A DNA stretch of 64,000 nucleotides from Pisolithus tinctorius (taxonomy: Eukaryota; Basidiomycota; Agaricomycetes; Boletales; Pisolithaceae), in assembly GCA_024663395.1 (NCBI GenBank), contig JANFAH010000073.1:181923-245922 (forward strand). The letters run 5' to 3'. The notes under the pieces were generated by a model, which was given only the letters and a program-made list of their open reading frames with translations, was not told where the DNA came from and did no database searches. This document shows, in pieces, positions 12,755 through 32,537 of this stretch. Numbering within the stretch: position 1 is the stretch's first letter; every line of letters begins with the position of its first letter. The position numbers and the translations under genes were made by a program.

Positions 12755-12843
12755 AAAATCAGTTCGAATCACGTTGATACGTACTCTGATAGCCCAGTGC
12801 AGCATGCACATGTACTAACTCGCAGTCACTATGGTTGTCGGTT

Positions 12844-12871
12844 CCGCGGGCGGTCTGTTTACGGCCCGCGG
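12844..12871. repeat. Perfect 8-bp GC inverted repeat, 12-nt spacer
   Basis: CCGCGGGC (12844-12851) and GCCCGCGG (12864-12871) are exact reverse complements separated by 12 bases. It is 90 bases downstream of the 12731 hairpin. It could be a protein-binding dyad or a hairpin; the sequence alone does not say which. Confidence 0.7.
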
Positions 12872-13644
12872 CCATTCCTGAGCAGGGGTGGTGTACGTCG
12901 TGCACAAGTCTCCGTAGTGGGGGGCTCTTGGAGTTGAATTAGTAAAAAAATCCATAAAGCGACAGATTGCGGTGTCTACGCCGGAATATAATATTGAGGC
13001 ACAGCCTGTCTACCGAAATAACACAGACCTGTCCTGTCTGATTGACTTGATCCTCATCGCTGTCGACGGTCTCAGGCTGCACGTGTGCAGTGCGTGCACC
13101 TCACTGGATCCATCAGGGTTTTCACTATTGTTCTCGCCACCATGCACGGTTCAAGCCCAAGCGAGACCAGCGAACTCGAATTCGCTTTCCGTCGACAGAC
13201 ACCAGCGCTCATGGTGTTGCAGACGAGACGGAACCGCGCTGGTCAGACGAGCTGGTCGATGGCGAGTGGACAAAGGTAGGTTCCAGCTCCCAGTCTTCTT
13301 TTTTTTTTTCCGTCTTTGTTTTTTTCCTGCGCTTTGTCCCCACGAAGAAGACAAGGATGATGGGAACCGACTTTCATTTGGGCATCGATCAAGGACAGGC
13401 TTGCTGATGTCCGGTCTTTTCATCTTCTTTTGCATGCTGTTCACCCTTCCCTTGCTGTTCGAAACGATCCCAACATATAACGCGCCTCATCCACGCTGTC
13501 CGTGGTTCTGCTATCGCGTGGCTGTTCGACACCTTCGATGTACGCGTGCTTAAATACTATATACTATAGCTCTACCACCAGACCTCGCACCACAGTCCTG
13601 GAAAGAGCACTGTCGACAAACACCACCTCGACAGAGCTTCGCCC

Positions 13645-16600
13645 ATGCCAGCCTCGGTTCGCTTCTCTCACCAACCGAACTCACCAAGAGAACAGGCGCA
13701 CAAGTCGATCCTCGACTCGTGGTTGTCCCGTCGCTCCTCTGTGCACTCCGCCAACACTGCCTCACACGCAGCCCACTCCAACCCCAGCAGCTCGCACGGC
13801 CACACCCCAAGCCTGAACTCCAAGCTCAAGGGGAAAGAGCGTTCCCTAGACAGCCCACTGTCAAGCCCTGTCGGGTTTGGCTACGGACACGGTGAGTCTC
13901 TCCATCCTTTTCTGGCAACGCGCGGGTCGTTGCCCTCCCTTTTTAATAAACCACTCCCCTATCCCATATGCTTATGTTCGTGCAACTTACTGGCGGGTTC
14001 TTACAGACGCGGACCATGTCGTGTCCCCGACTTCGAATACATCCCCTTCCATCACTTCCCACGAACCATCGTCCCGTCATACCAATAATTCCTCGCCCTC
14101 CATCATCCAGCGAAGCGCGCCACTGCGTAAGCAGCGGACCAGCCTTCTTGTAGCCGCTACCGATGTACTCGGCCTTCGCAAGAAGCTGGGTTCGGTCTCA
14201 CGTAAGAAACCCCCTCCTCACCATATATCCAGCATAAACTGTATACCCGATATCATCGAAATTAACGCTCATAGTGACACTACCGTAACCACCACCGTCG
14301 CTGGAGCTATATCGCATATGGACCAGGAACACGAAGAACGCGAACGTCTGAGATGCCGCTGCTCAATCGATAGGGCTCGAGTGGTTACATGAACCGCGTA
14401 AATGGGATAGTCTCTTGTCCTTGCCCCTCCGGATCCGCAGGAGTTTCCTCAGCTGCCTCCCTTCCCAGCTACCATTAACGCACTTTATCCTATGACGCAG
14501 ATGACCGCGACACTACCCAAATTTACCCCAGCATCTTCCCTCCTCGTGTATGCCCTCGCTAAACAGTGGAAGTTAGGACCCTCGTCCTCACGTCCAATGT
14601 GGCTGGTCACAAGACCCACGTGCACTTGTTCAAGAATACATCGGCAAACGAGGTCGAGTTAGAGAGATTGGAAATTACCGAAGACAGCGCTATGTTTCTT
14701 GCCGAAGAGGACGTAGGCGGTAGGAAGAACGTGATCAAATTGGTGGGCAAGGACGTCAGTACAAAGAAGCATGCCAATGGCGGTAGTCATACGAATGGAT
14801 CGACGGAGGATTCTGCGCGCGCGATGTGGTTCCTACAAATCATGACCGTGAAGCATCTCAACGCTGGATAGGAGCTATCAAGAATGCAGTGCTGAATCAC
14901 AGGTAAGCCAATAGACGCCCAACCCGTCACACCCGTGATTTGACGTGGCGGAGCAGGTCAATCCGTGCTGGCCTAGACATTCCGACGTCCAATGGAGTAT
15001 ATGGTCCAAGGGGCGACATGGATGTCATGCTCTCCATGAGAATGCAAGGGATCGTCTCCCCTCAACCTCCCAAGAAGGTTTCATCTTCGCCCTCCCCACC
15101 ACATTCTCTTCGGTCATTTGGGATGAATGCTCAGTCTCTGCCGCCTTCTAGTAGTATCAAGGATATGTTGACCAGCACTCGGTCCCGCTCGCCCTCTCTA
15201 GATTCACCGCATTCCCCACTGGTTTCCCAGGCTCACACGGAAGAGTCTTTCGGTGCCATGGGCACAAACCTTTTGACGTTTTCCGCGGGAATACCGCGTC
15301 CGACAGCAGCTCCTCCCCCGCATGTTCCCTTCCCCTCCCCCTTCCGCGTAGTCAAGCCCAGTGTTCACCTGCTGCCAGTGTGCGGTCTGCGAGTACGACG
15401 ATGGTTATACCCGGAGCGGACTTAAAGATTTCTAAAGAGCGCGATGCACCGGTTCTTTCGATTTCGCCACCGTCGATAGCAAGCACTCCACCGGGCTCAT
15501 CACGCCGCCCGCCGCATTTCAGGCAAGCATGAATTCAGGTCCTCTGCCTCTTCAGCCTCCGCCGCGAAAGGCGAGGGGTCACTTGGCGGTTCCCCCTCCC
15601 ACAGCCAAGCGGGAGCGAGAAGGATTATATAATCATCCAGGGGATAACCGCAGTGTGGCGGGTAGCTTTGGGGTTCAACCTGCGGAAGTATTGCCCCCGC
15701 GCCTTCCCTCGTTGTTATGCCCGCCGAAACCATACCGCCCAGGGACCTCTCTCCTGGACCGTTCACTGCGACAAAGCTGCCACGTGAGCCGCCGTTCAGC
15801 GCGTTCTCCAACGCGAACGTACAATCACCGTCGTCTCCGCCGTTAGCAGCTGCGCGTTCCTTGTCACCTGATATTGCAGTGCCAACGTCCTCCGAAACCC
15901 GTCCCAGCAGCCCCTCAAGCTCCAAACGCTGGTCCAGAAAATTAGCACACTTCCCCAACGTCCAGCGCCGCCATCGGGACCTCCACCCTCCGTACCGGAA
16001 ATTGAGCCTGCACAACCGGTACTGCACCTACACGTGCCTCACCCGTATGCAGCGGATGAGCTTGCGAGCAGTGTATCATCTAATTCTCGCACAGACATAA
16101 GCCCTCATAGCGCATCGTCGTGGCCCAGAGTTTCTGGAAGCGTGCATCCAGTTCCTCCGCGTATAGCGTGGAGTCATGGAGTACTACAGACTCGAGAGCC
16201 GTCGCCGAGCCTACGACTACACTGAGCGCGTCAATTCTGTCTTTGCCAAATCCAACAGGTGAGTCACAGTATCTTCGTGGCCGTTATGTCGCTAATTGGG
16301 TGTCGCGTGACTTGTAGCAAGCAAGGTTACTGCACCTAAGCGTCGATCTATGCCTCCCCCTCGACCCCCCAACGCATGCACCTCCGCCCGCCCCAGTCGT
16401 GGACCCAATTGTGGAGCGGGTAGCCGTGCCTCAGTCACCGCCACCTCCGAAACAACAGTCCTCTCCAACTACTCCCCCACAACCACTGAAACCCCTTCGA
16501 ACATCTATAGCACAACGGGCACTACGACTGTCTTTGACGTCGCCTAAACCGCCACCCTCAACAAGCCTCCCACCACGACCGGATGAGCCAGGGTTCTTAC

Positions 16601-17466
16601 GAGACCATCGCCGGAGCTCGAGTAACAGTACGCTGAGGGCTCCGTGTTTCTTCTGAGCTACCTTCCATCCCAGGTTCGCCGTCGCGCTCACCGTCCCGTT
16701 TGTCGGTGTGGGTCAACCACGGCCGCCGTCATCGGCTTCCTCAGTCCGTAGCCTATCCATCAAGCAGCGCCTTCGCATCTTGAGCGCTCCCTCCTCTTCC
16801 TCACCACCGCCAACTCCGTCAGGCTCGAATTCTCCTCCCCCCTCAACTCAACAACTCCAACCACTACAAATCCAGACCCAAACGAAAGTGCAAACAAAAG
16901 CGCAAAAACACACGCCAGGTTCTCAACCTGCTCAAGTTACTAGTACGCTAGATCTCGACGACGATGACGACGATGACGATCCGCGAACGCCCTCACATGC
17001 CCAACCTTCACGTCCGCCCTTCGGGCTTGGTGAACACATCATGGACATCAACGACCCCAGTTTTTTATCCCTTACGCCAATTGAAAGCCCCACTGCTCCG
17101 TCACGCAATCCTTTCCGACCGCTTCCCACGTGCCCCGGACGCCCAGGTACACCCATGACTGAGGGTGAATTCGAGTTCATGGCGCTATCTCCACCACCGC
17201 CCCGTAGGGGCTCGAAACAGATCTCGGTCACAGTCGTGCAGCCGGAGAAAAGTCTCAGTCTGAACTTCCGCCGTTCGGGGCGACAAGTCCTGAGGCAAAC
17301 ACTTAGCAGCGGCACTCGCGCGCGGATCGGTGGTGTCCCTCGGTTATATCACGATGTAGATGTTCTTTGTGCTTTTCTTGTTCGCTGTCGCTCCTCTTAT
17401 CTTGTGTGCTATCACTATATAATCTATCTGTGGGCCTTCTTGAATTTTTGTTTGCACCTCTTCTGA
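13645..17466 (+). CDS. PH-domain protein with Ser/Pro-rich flanks; reading frame repeatedly broken
   Basis: Long Ser/Pro-rich protein around a pleckstrin-homology-like domain. It begins MPASVRFSHQPNSP; an intron after GFGYGH (GTGAGT) joins to DADHVVSPTSNT; then LRKQRTSLLVAATDVLGLRK. The PH region at about 14560-14925 reads RTLVLTSNVAGHKTHVHLFK, then VELERLEI, VIKLVGKD, AMWFLQ and, in the neighbouring frame, HDREASQRWIGAIKNAVLNH, the typical C-terminal PH helix. The rest is low-complexity with SPPPPKQQ, a poly-Asp run near 16960 and EGEFEFMALSPPPP. Frame changes are needed near 14352, 14573-14577, 14839-14844, 15350, 15715, 15920, 16130 and 16375, so no intact product can be read. It is either a mis-sequenced gene or a pseudogene. 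The end given is the first stop of the last good frame. Lipid or partner specificity is unknown. Confidence 0.6.
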
Positions 17467-17675
17467 ATATGCCCAAAGATTTTCTTCGTTATCCAATAAT
17501 GCTGTGCTATTCGAATTTTTGTAAGCTCATTTCATCCACGCCTACCTTAATGCATATCGCCAGTGTATCTTTACACTCGCCAATATGATTCCATGAGATT
17601 ACGGAGGTAACATTGCTAGTAGGCGAATTAGGTTACAATGACGACTACAGTAACAAAAAGCGATCAATAATGAAA

Positions 17676-25884
<8,209 letters not shown>

Positions 25885-26040
25885 CGTCGTCGATGCTGAG
25901 GGCGACGGTGAAAGATGCGAGCTGCTGACAAATCACTTTGGTTGTCGCGTTCAACAGCAAATTCAACCCCCGACTCATTAGTCAGCAGGCGTACATAAAT
26001 AATGCTGGATGGACATAAATTACACCACAGTACATAGCAC

Positions 26041-29000
26041 TCAACCATTGTTGAACCCGATGATCCTGCTGACCGGACGTAACGTGATGATAGGTATCTT
26101 ACCAGTCTGCTCCTCAGAAATCCCGTCTAGTTCATCCTCGTCACTGGAAGACTCCCCATCAGGGTGTTTCAGACCCAACATACTCACTACCCGACTGATG
26201 TGAGCTTCAGACTGCTTGAAACATGGGGGTGCACGAAGGTTCGTTGCAGCTTCAGAAATGTCATGGACAACTTGGCCGTCGAGCTCGATATTGAACAGAT
26301 CAAGAATGTACCGTCGCACAGGAAGTCGATAGCGCTGGGTCGAGATGGTGTGAAGGGCTCTGAAGAACACGGAAGGTGAAGAGAACACCGCGCGATATTC
26401 CGGACGAGACTTCATTCTACAGTGGGATTTGAGTCGAAACACGATCACGATGTATATGGAACTCACCTTGCTAACGAACGCGAGGCAGTATTGGCAATGA
26501 CGCTATTGCCCAGGTTCTCGATAGCAGAAATAACTTCTAACTCAGTCTGCACCGTGGGCGGTAACAACCGAGTATCCGCATCGGTTTTCACTTCAATAGA
26601 CTCCCATCTCGGGAGCTGTATTGTATCAGCAAGACTTTTTTGGTGCGCAAAGGCAGTGTACCCACCGAAATAAATTTGTCCAGGTTGACGGGTATACAGA
26701 GTCCGGTGGGATGTCCAAGTGGTGACAATGTGGCCTCCCAACGATGGTCATCGAGAATCTCGGCGCCTTGAGGAGTTGAGGATATCAAGCCAAGCACAAA
26801 GAAGCACGTGCTAAACCACATTTAGGCTCGTCAATAGACTTCGACTGCGATCAACCCACTTACCCCCGGACAGAGGGTATCAATGAATGTTCTGCTATTT
26901 CGAGTATAGATGGTATGATTTCCTCCTCTTCAAGGAACGGCAAGCCGCCTTCGGTGGCTCCAACATTACCCTAGCGACGATTCATTAATCCATCAGTAAA
27001 CATTGAGTCAATCGAGTTACGTACGACCGCCCATAGGATGCTCTTTAATTTCAAAATTACCTCCAGGTCCTCACTTTCCAAACCATGTTGTCGAATGAAG
27101 TGGGAAAATTCCGCGAAGTGTCCCCTTTCACTAAGGACCTGGCAACCAAGCTCCGTTTTTGACATCTCGCCGTAAAAATGTGGAGGAACCACGCCATCGA
27201 AGGCACTGAACCATGATTAGATTCCGAGAAAGCGGGTTCTAACTGACAACGCTCACAGGACGTCCTCATCGTCCTCTGTGGCTTCCGAACTAAAAACCTT
27301 GGCAAGAAATATCTCGATTTGAACGACATAGTAAATATTGCGTTCCTATAACTTCTAGTCAGCATGACAATGAACAAAACGAGTGTGAGTCAGACATGGA
27401 ACCACATATCCATCTCTCTGTCAATATAACCCGCACTATTGAGGTAACGGAATCCCGTCGGAGTAGACATAAACCTAGCCAGAAAACAGATTAATTCTGC
27501 CACAATTATTTAGTCAAAACTTAACCACAGACCGGAGTAGTAATGGGTGCCCAATGTCGCCTAAATGGTCCAGAGTGGGTTGCATTTCCACGACTAATTC
27601 AAGGACCTCCATAGACTCGCAGGCTTCCTCAAGAAACTGGATAGCCATCTCACAAACTTCAGGAGCGGGGTCGTACAGCTGTGTCAGTAGAAGGCGCAGC
27701 ATCCACACTGTCGGAGTCGGAGAACTACGAATTAATTCCCCAAGGTGGTTAGTTGCAAACACCCGAACGGGCTGAAACTTTGGTTAGTATTGAACACGAG
27801 GCTAAAAAGACCGCTCGTACGATGTCGCTGCATGTTAACGCCTTCGATAGCACGACACGTGGGTGTCCATCACTAAACACGGTGAAAAGAAGGATGGTAG
27901 GGCGTCACTGATGAGACTTACATAGAATAGTCCAAGTTCGTAATGACTGCGGTGATAAGATCCTCTCGATTCCGAAGTTCGCTGAGATGGTAAAAAGCCG
28001 TAAATATTTTTGACTTCTCCATAAGCCTTTAAGAGAAATTAAGAACGTTGCTATGGACAGATGCAAGAATATGCTTACTCAATCCCCTCTGGATGCTTGC
28101 TCAGCGTACCCAACATATCAAAGTATCCGTACGTGAGGGTCTCCGTCATCCGCTGCTTCGAGAATATCGGGTCCGACTCTGGGGTGCCATTGAACTATCA
28201 ATTTATTCAAAAGGAATCCTTCGAAAAGGTATTCGAAAAACCCTCACAGGATCTAGCTGTGCGAAACTCTTGATAATTTGCTTGAGAAAATCATCCTCGT
28301 ACAACAAAAAGCGGACGCCATCCGGACTCGCAAGAAGGGTTGTTAGGAGAGAACAACCTAGGCGTACCCACCGCAAATTTTGCTAGAGAAAGATGAGAGT
28401 AAACACGCTAAGAGGGCATGAAGACCTACCTGTTTTCGAGGCATATCAGAGAATTGGTGCGAGAACGGATGAAAGAAAGCCATCAGCCGACGCATGAATC
28501 TCCCAACTTTAATCGCCTCCTCGAGCCTCTTTGGATTTAAAAACGGTCCCTCGATGAGTTCCTGCAGTGGATCGAAGCCCCACTTGGTACTGTCCTTTGT
28601 GATCATGATCTAAGATACGTTTTTGTTTACCCCGCGACACAATAGTTATTTCAACGACAGTTACCTGGGTTTCAAGTACGCATGCCTGGAACATTTTGTC
28701 GTCCATTTGCATGCCAAGTTTGATCTTGTTTTGTTCAACTTGACGTTGTCCTCGACGCACAGCGTCTTCAGCAGAATTAGCCCTGTGGAACAAGGTCAGT
28801 ATAGTCATATTATCTCACATCAACCCTACCTCGGCCTTGCACTCCTGCAACTAGGATGTAGCCTCGCATGATTACGGTTGAAGCTATCTATTGCGGTTAT
28901 GGCCGAGGTACCGATAATCCTGTGCTCCCCCCTCGTATAGTCAGCAGCAAGATCAAAAACTTGTGGTATAGCCTGAACCGTTCATGATTAAATGATCTTT

Positions 29001-31352
29001 GGCGGACCGACAAACCACCAAACCTGAATATTAGCTGCCATGTTCAGTGGTAACACCCGGTTGGCCATTTGCATAACTTCGGCCATGAGTAGGGTAGCTT
29101 TCCGGGTAAGAGTGGAGCCCGTCGTGCGCTCCTCGAGCATCGTCGTCAACGCCTATAGTGATTTCAGTACAGCCTCGTTTCAAGAACAATATGCGCACAT
29201 CCAATAAACCGGCATTGGTAAATACCAGGACGAGCAACGCGATGTACTGGTCAGTCAGCTTCAGTGCTTCGTGCCCTCGCTGTTGAGCTTTACGTTCGGT
29301 TGAAGGTTGTAGGAAATTTCGGGTTTTTCGGTACACTGCAAAATATTATGTAAATGAACTCTTGGAATATTATATAGAGGTAAACTCACTCGTCAGACGG
29401 CGTCCATCGATGAACGTCTTGTACCATTCTGGAGGCTTGATATTCAACAAATTAAAAAACATATCGAGAACAATTTCCTGATGGGATACGGTAAGTATCA
29501 CGGTGAAATCCCTAGAAAACGTGTAGTTTACTCTTGTGTCAAGAGAGGGTATCCTGAGGGTGTCAACTATGGATTTGATTGCTCTCTGATCTTCCATGCA
29601 GAAATACATCAAGCCTATCTGCAAGTCAGAGATGATTACCACAGAAAATTTACTGTATACACACCACTCCATGTTCGCAGCATCAACTGAATCACTGTCG
29701 TACAGCGTCTCATACGATCAGCATGGTCAGCACCACGGCCATAGGCGTCCGTCACCGCTGAAAGTGCGATCTGTAAGACATCAATCAACGTGAGAACGAT
29801 AGACATCACACGAGCGACGTACCTCAACGTCGATACCTAGGCGCATGTAGGCCCGAGTTCGTGGGGAATCCATAATGTGGAGAAATGTGGTAGCAAGGAG
29901 GGGACCTAACTCGACGGGACCCTCACCCAACGCATGGACCAGGAACCGGATACCACCGGCCCGAGCGACGAGGTCAAGATCGAGTAGACCTACAACCTTG
30001 TATTCGGCAAAGATAAAGAAGGATTGCAATTATGCACATACTCATTTCTGCAAGTGTTTGCACGCAAATGGATCTGAAGGGATCTTCTGCATGATCGGCC
30101 ACAGCGATAAATGCCCGCATAACAGGCTCAGATAGCGGAATAGATATAAAACCTAGTGCACGTGTGTCTCGCTGTTCAGCGGCGATATCAACTATCGCGC
30201 GGATAAGTTTAATAACTTGTTCTCTCTCAACCGAAAAGTTGTTATCGCGTGCAAGGGACCTGCCAAAAATAAACACACGTCCCTGCTAGATATGAATGAA
30301 TGTAGCACTTTACTATAAACCAGTCCAGTGGCTGTCGGCGTAGCTCTTTAATTGAAGTAAAGTCGACAAGCGAGAAGCGTATCAAGCGATACGCCGCTGC
30401 ACGACATTGTTTTGAGCGACTATCCGCAAGTGACGGTACGACACTGCAATCCACATTAGTATCTCTGCCATACGTAAATCTGCGTGTCAAATGGCCTTAC
30501 GCCTGAACGAGAGCTGTCGTTGTAATCTCGTAACGAACGCGCAGGTTGCGCTGGAACAGGCTGACCAGCTTGTTCATTATATCGACGCGCGTTCGATCTT
30601 GCTCGGAACTTGCTTGCGAGGAGCTACTCGTGGAAGAAGGTGAAGAAGGGGATGACACGGATGGCGGCATCGATGCAAGCGATTTGAGATAGGAATTTGC
30701 CTGGCTCAAAACAGTCCTGAAATCGTCTGGAGGCATAATCGAATCAACACCATGTGGGCCGCATTCGAGAATACGCACCTTTATCTTTATCACTACTGTC
30801 TGCTCTGGGTCGTGGAGTGGACGGTGGTGCTTGTCCTGCGAATTTGCGTTTCGCAGCAGGCCCGGCGGCATGTTTCTTACGCCTCGATGTTTCTTCATGA
30901 TTAGGTTGGCATGTGAGTTGCGCCGCGATATGTATGAGAATGGTGTGACACTCACCTTGTTCGATCCTCTTCGTGAGCAACTCGATCTCGCTGGTAGCCA
31001 GTTCCAGTTCCGACTCTACTTGCATTCGCATCAGGTCCTTCAAGTGACATACTATTCAATGATGTGCCTTGGTTGCAACAGGTGGTCTCACAGTGATGGG
31101 GAGCTTTAGGAACTTTTCAGCTCCTTCCTTAATCCGGTTCTCCCTCTCCAGCAAAGCGGTGAGCGTTTCCAACTTCATGGACAACCTACTTCAGAGTGTG
31201 CAGTTGCGAAGACGTTCCGCAGTGCGCACCTGGTTGCCAGGTGTCTTGAGCATGCTATCTACATCCTGAGACGCAAAGGTCGATTGAGAGGACGTGGAGA
31301 TCTTGCTGTGCTGGGCTGTTGCTGATTGTTCATGATCACTATTCGTTGGCAT
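26041..31352 (-). CDS. Rictor/Ste16-family TORC2 scaffold
   Basis: Essential scaffold of TOR complex 2, which controls AGC kinases, actin and membrane homeostasis. Start ATG at 31350-31352 (MPTNSDHEQSATAQHSK). An HR1-like coiled coil near the N-terminus reads LERENRIKEGAEKFLKLP and MRMQVESELELATSEIELL, a feature of fungal Ste16 proteins. The Rictor N-terminal helical repeats follow: KQCRAAAYRLIRFSLVDF, EREQVIKLIRAIVDIA, LDLDLVARAGGIRFLVHAL. The middle domain shows MSTPTGFRYLNSAGYIDREM and MQPTLDHLGDIGHPLLLR. The domain-5 region is WALGHIGSTEEGLPFLEEE, and the end has RRYILDLFNIELDG and VSMLGLKHPDGESSSDEDE, stop 26041-26043. More than 20 short introns; roughly 1,300 residues, as in yeast Ste16. 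No kinase or catalytic motif is expected. It is divergent to the uL22 gene. Confidence 0.9.
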
Positions 31353-31577
31353 CAAGCAGGCGCGATGCTAGACTTGTCCTTACGACGTATGCGGGGGGTA
31401 TGAGACTCTGAGGAGCTTAGATTAGGTAATCTACTTGCTTCCGAACAGGGGTATTCCCCTTTCTGACATGCTTAGTCACCCGGCATCCTCCGATGTACTG
31501 TACAAATAAGGTTCAAGCCACAAACCCACTTTCTGGTCGATCACACCGACAACGGACACCCAAGACTCCCCTCAAGA
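31353..31577. promoter_or_regulatory. Shared promoter region of Rictor-like gene and uL22
   Basis: The 225 bases between the two divergent start codons must carry both promoters and 5' leaders. A pyrimidine/CA-rich stretch precedes the uL22 start. No TATA box or known fungal ribosomal-protein element is clear by eye. Confidence 0.45.
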
Positions 31578-32412
31578 ATGGGTACGTCGAGTTCGCCATG
31601 GGACTCGTATTCTAGTTGACACTTATGCAGTTCGCTACGCTGCCGCCGCACTCGCTACGAACCCCGAAAAGAGTGCGTTCAGAGGCGATGAGTATGTGCC
31701 CCAATCTGACGTTAACACTTTTGCAGCCGCCCGCGCCCGGGGCGAGTACCTCCGCACCCACTTCAAGAACATGCGGGAGGTCGCTGCCGTTCTGACCGGT
31801 ACGTGTGGAGCGAAGCGCTGTCATAATGCCAGACCTTCAACATGAAATTCCAGGCATGAGGTTGACAAAGGCCTACACTTACCTCGGAAACGTCCTTGAA
31901 CACAATCAAACCATTCCTTTCCGTCGATTCTCGGGTGGTGTTGGTCGAACAGCACAAGCAAAACAATTCAAGACAACCCAGGGTGTGTAACACACGAAAG
32001 ATTTCCATCGTACCGTGTTTCACAAGAAAACAGGTCGCTGGCCTGAGAAATCTGTTAAATTCATCACTCGTCTCCTCAAGAATGCAGAGTCCAATGCCGA
32101 CGCGAAGAGCTTGGAACTCGAGGATCTCACTATCAAGAACATCGTCGTCCAGCAAGCACCCGTATGTATTAGTCTCCAATTTGCAAGATTCCGAGCATGA
32201 CATTTGTGCTATAGAAAACTCGCCGTCGCACGTACCGTGCCCACGGTCGTATCAACCCTTACCAGGGTCACCCTTGCCACGTCGAGATCATCCTCAGCGT
32301 GTCGGAAGAGGAGGTTGAGAGAAGCAAGGACAAGGACGCTGTGGCACCTTCTTTATCGTCACTGAACCGGAGACAGGTTGCAAGGAAGCGGATCGAGGCA
32401 GCACGGGCATAA
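31578..32412 (+). CDS. 60S ribosomal protein uL22 (L17)
   Basis: Large-subunit ribosomal protein lining the nascent-peptide exit tunnel. Six exons: 31578-31581, 31631-31672, 31727-31798, 31854-31982, 32034-32161 and 32215-32412. The first exon is only the start codon plus one base (ATG G); splicing gives [20 protein letters not shown]. Later motifs are [91 protein letters not shown] and [14 protein letters not shown], all characteristic of eukaryotic uL22. The basic tail ends RKRIEAARA, stop 32410-32412. Length about 200 residues is normal. All splice sites are standard and phases match, so the model is firm. Confidence 0.97.
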
Positions 32413-32537
32413 TGTTCTTACCTGACATGGCACGACTTGGGTGCAGTATAGTATGCAGCAACGAAAGATGCGCACATGTTATGTACACACAGATATGCAT
32501 ATGATATGACACACGCAACAATGTGTTACCTGGCTTG

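Larger units (their letters stand above)
12564..13644. other. Intergenic region with two strong inverted repeats
   Basis: About 1.1 kb upstream of the PH-domain gene without a convincing gene. It contains two perfect inverted repeats (listed separately) and a long T/C-rich tract from about 13289 to 13330. An open frame from 13142 could be a leading exon of the PH gene, but two frames look equally plausible and no conserved motif decides. Confidence 0.4.

Noticed and set aside
12764..12772. tRNA-like B-box GTTCGAATC
   Set aside because: The flanking bases cannot form the 5-bp T stem and no A-box or acceptor stem lies upstream at the right distance.
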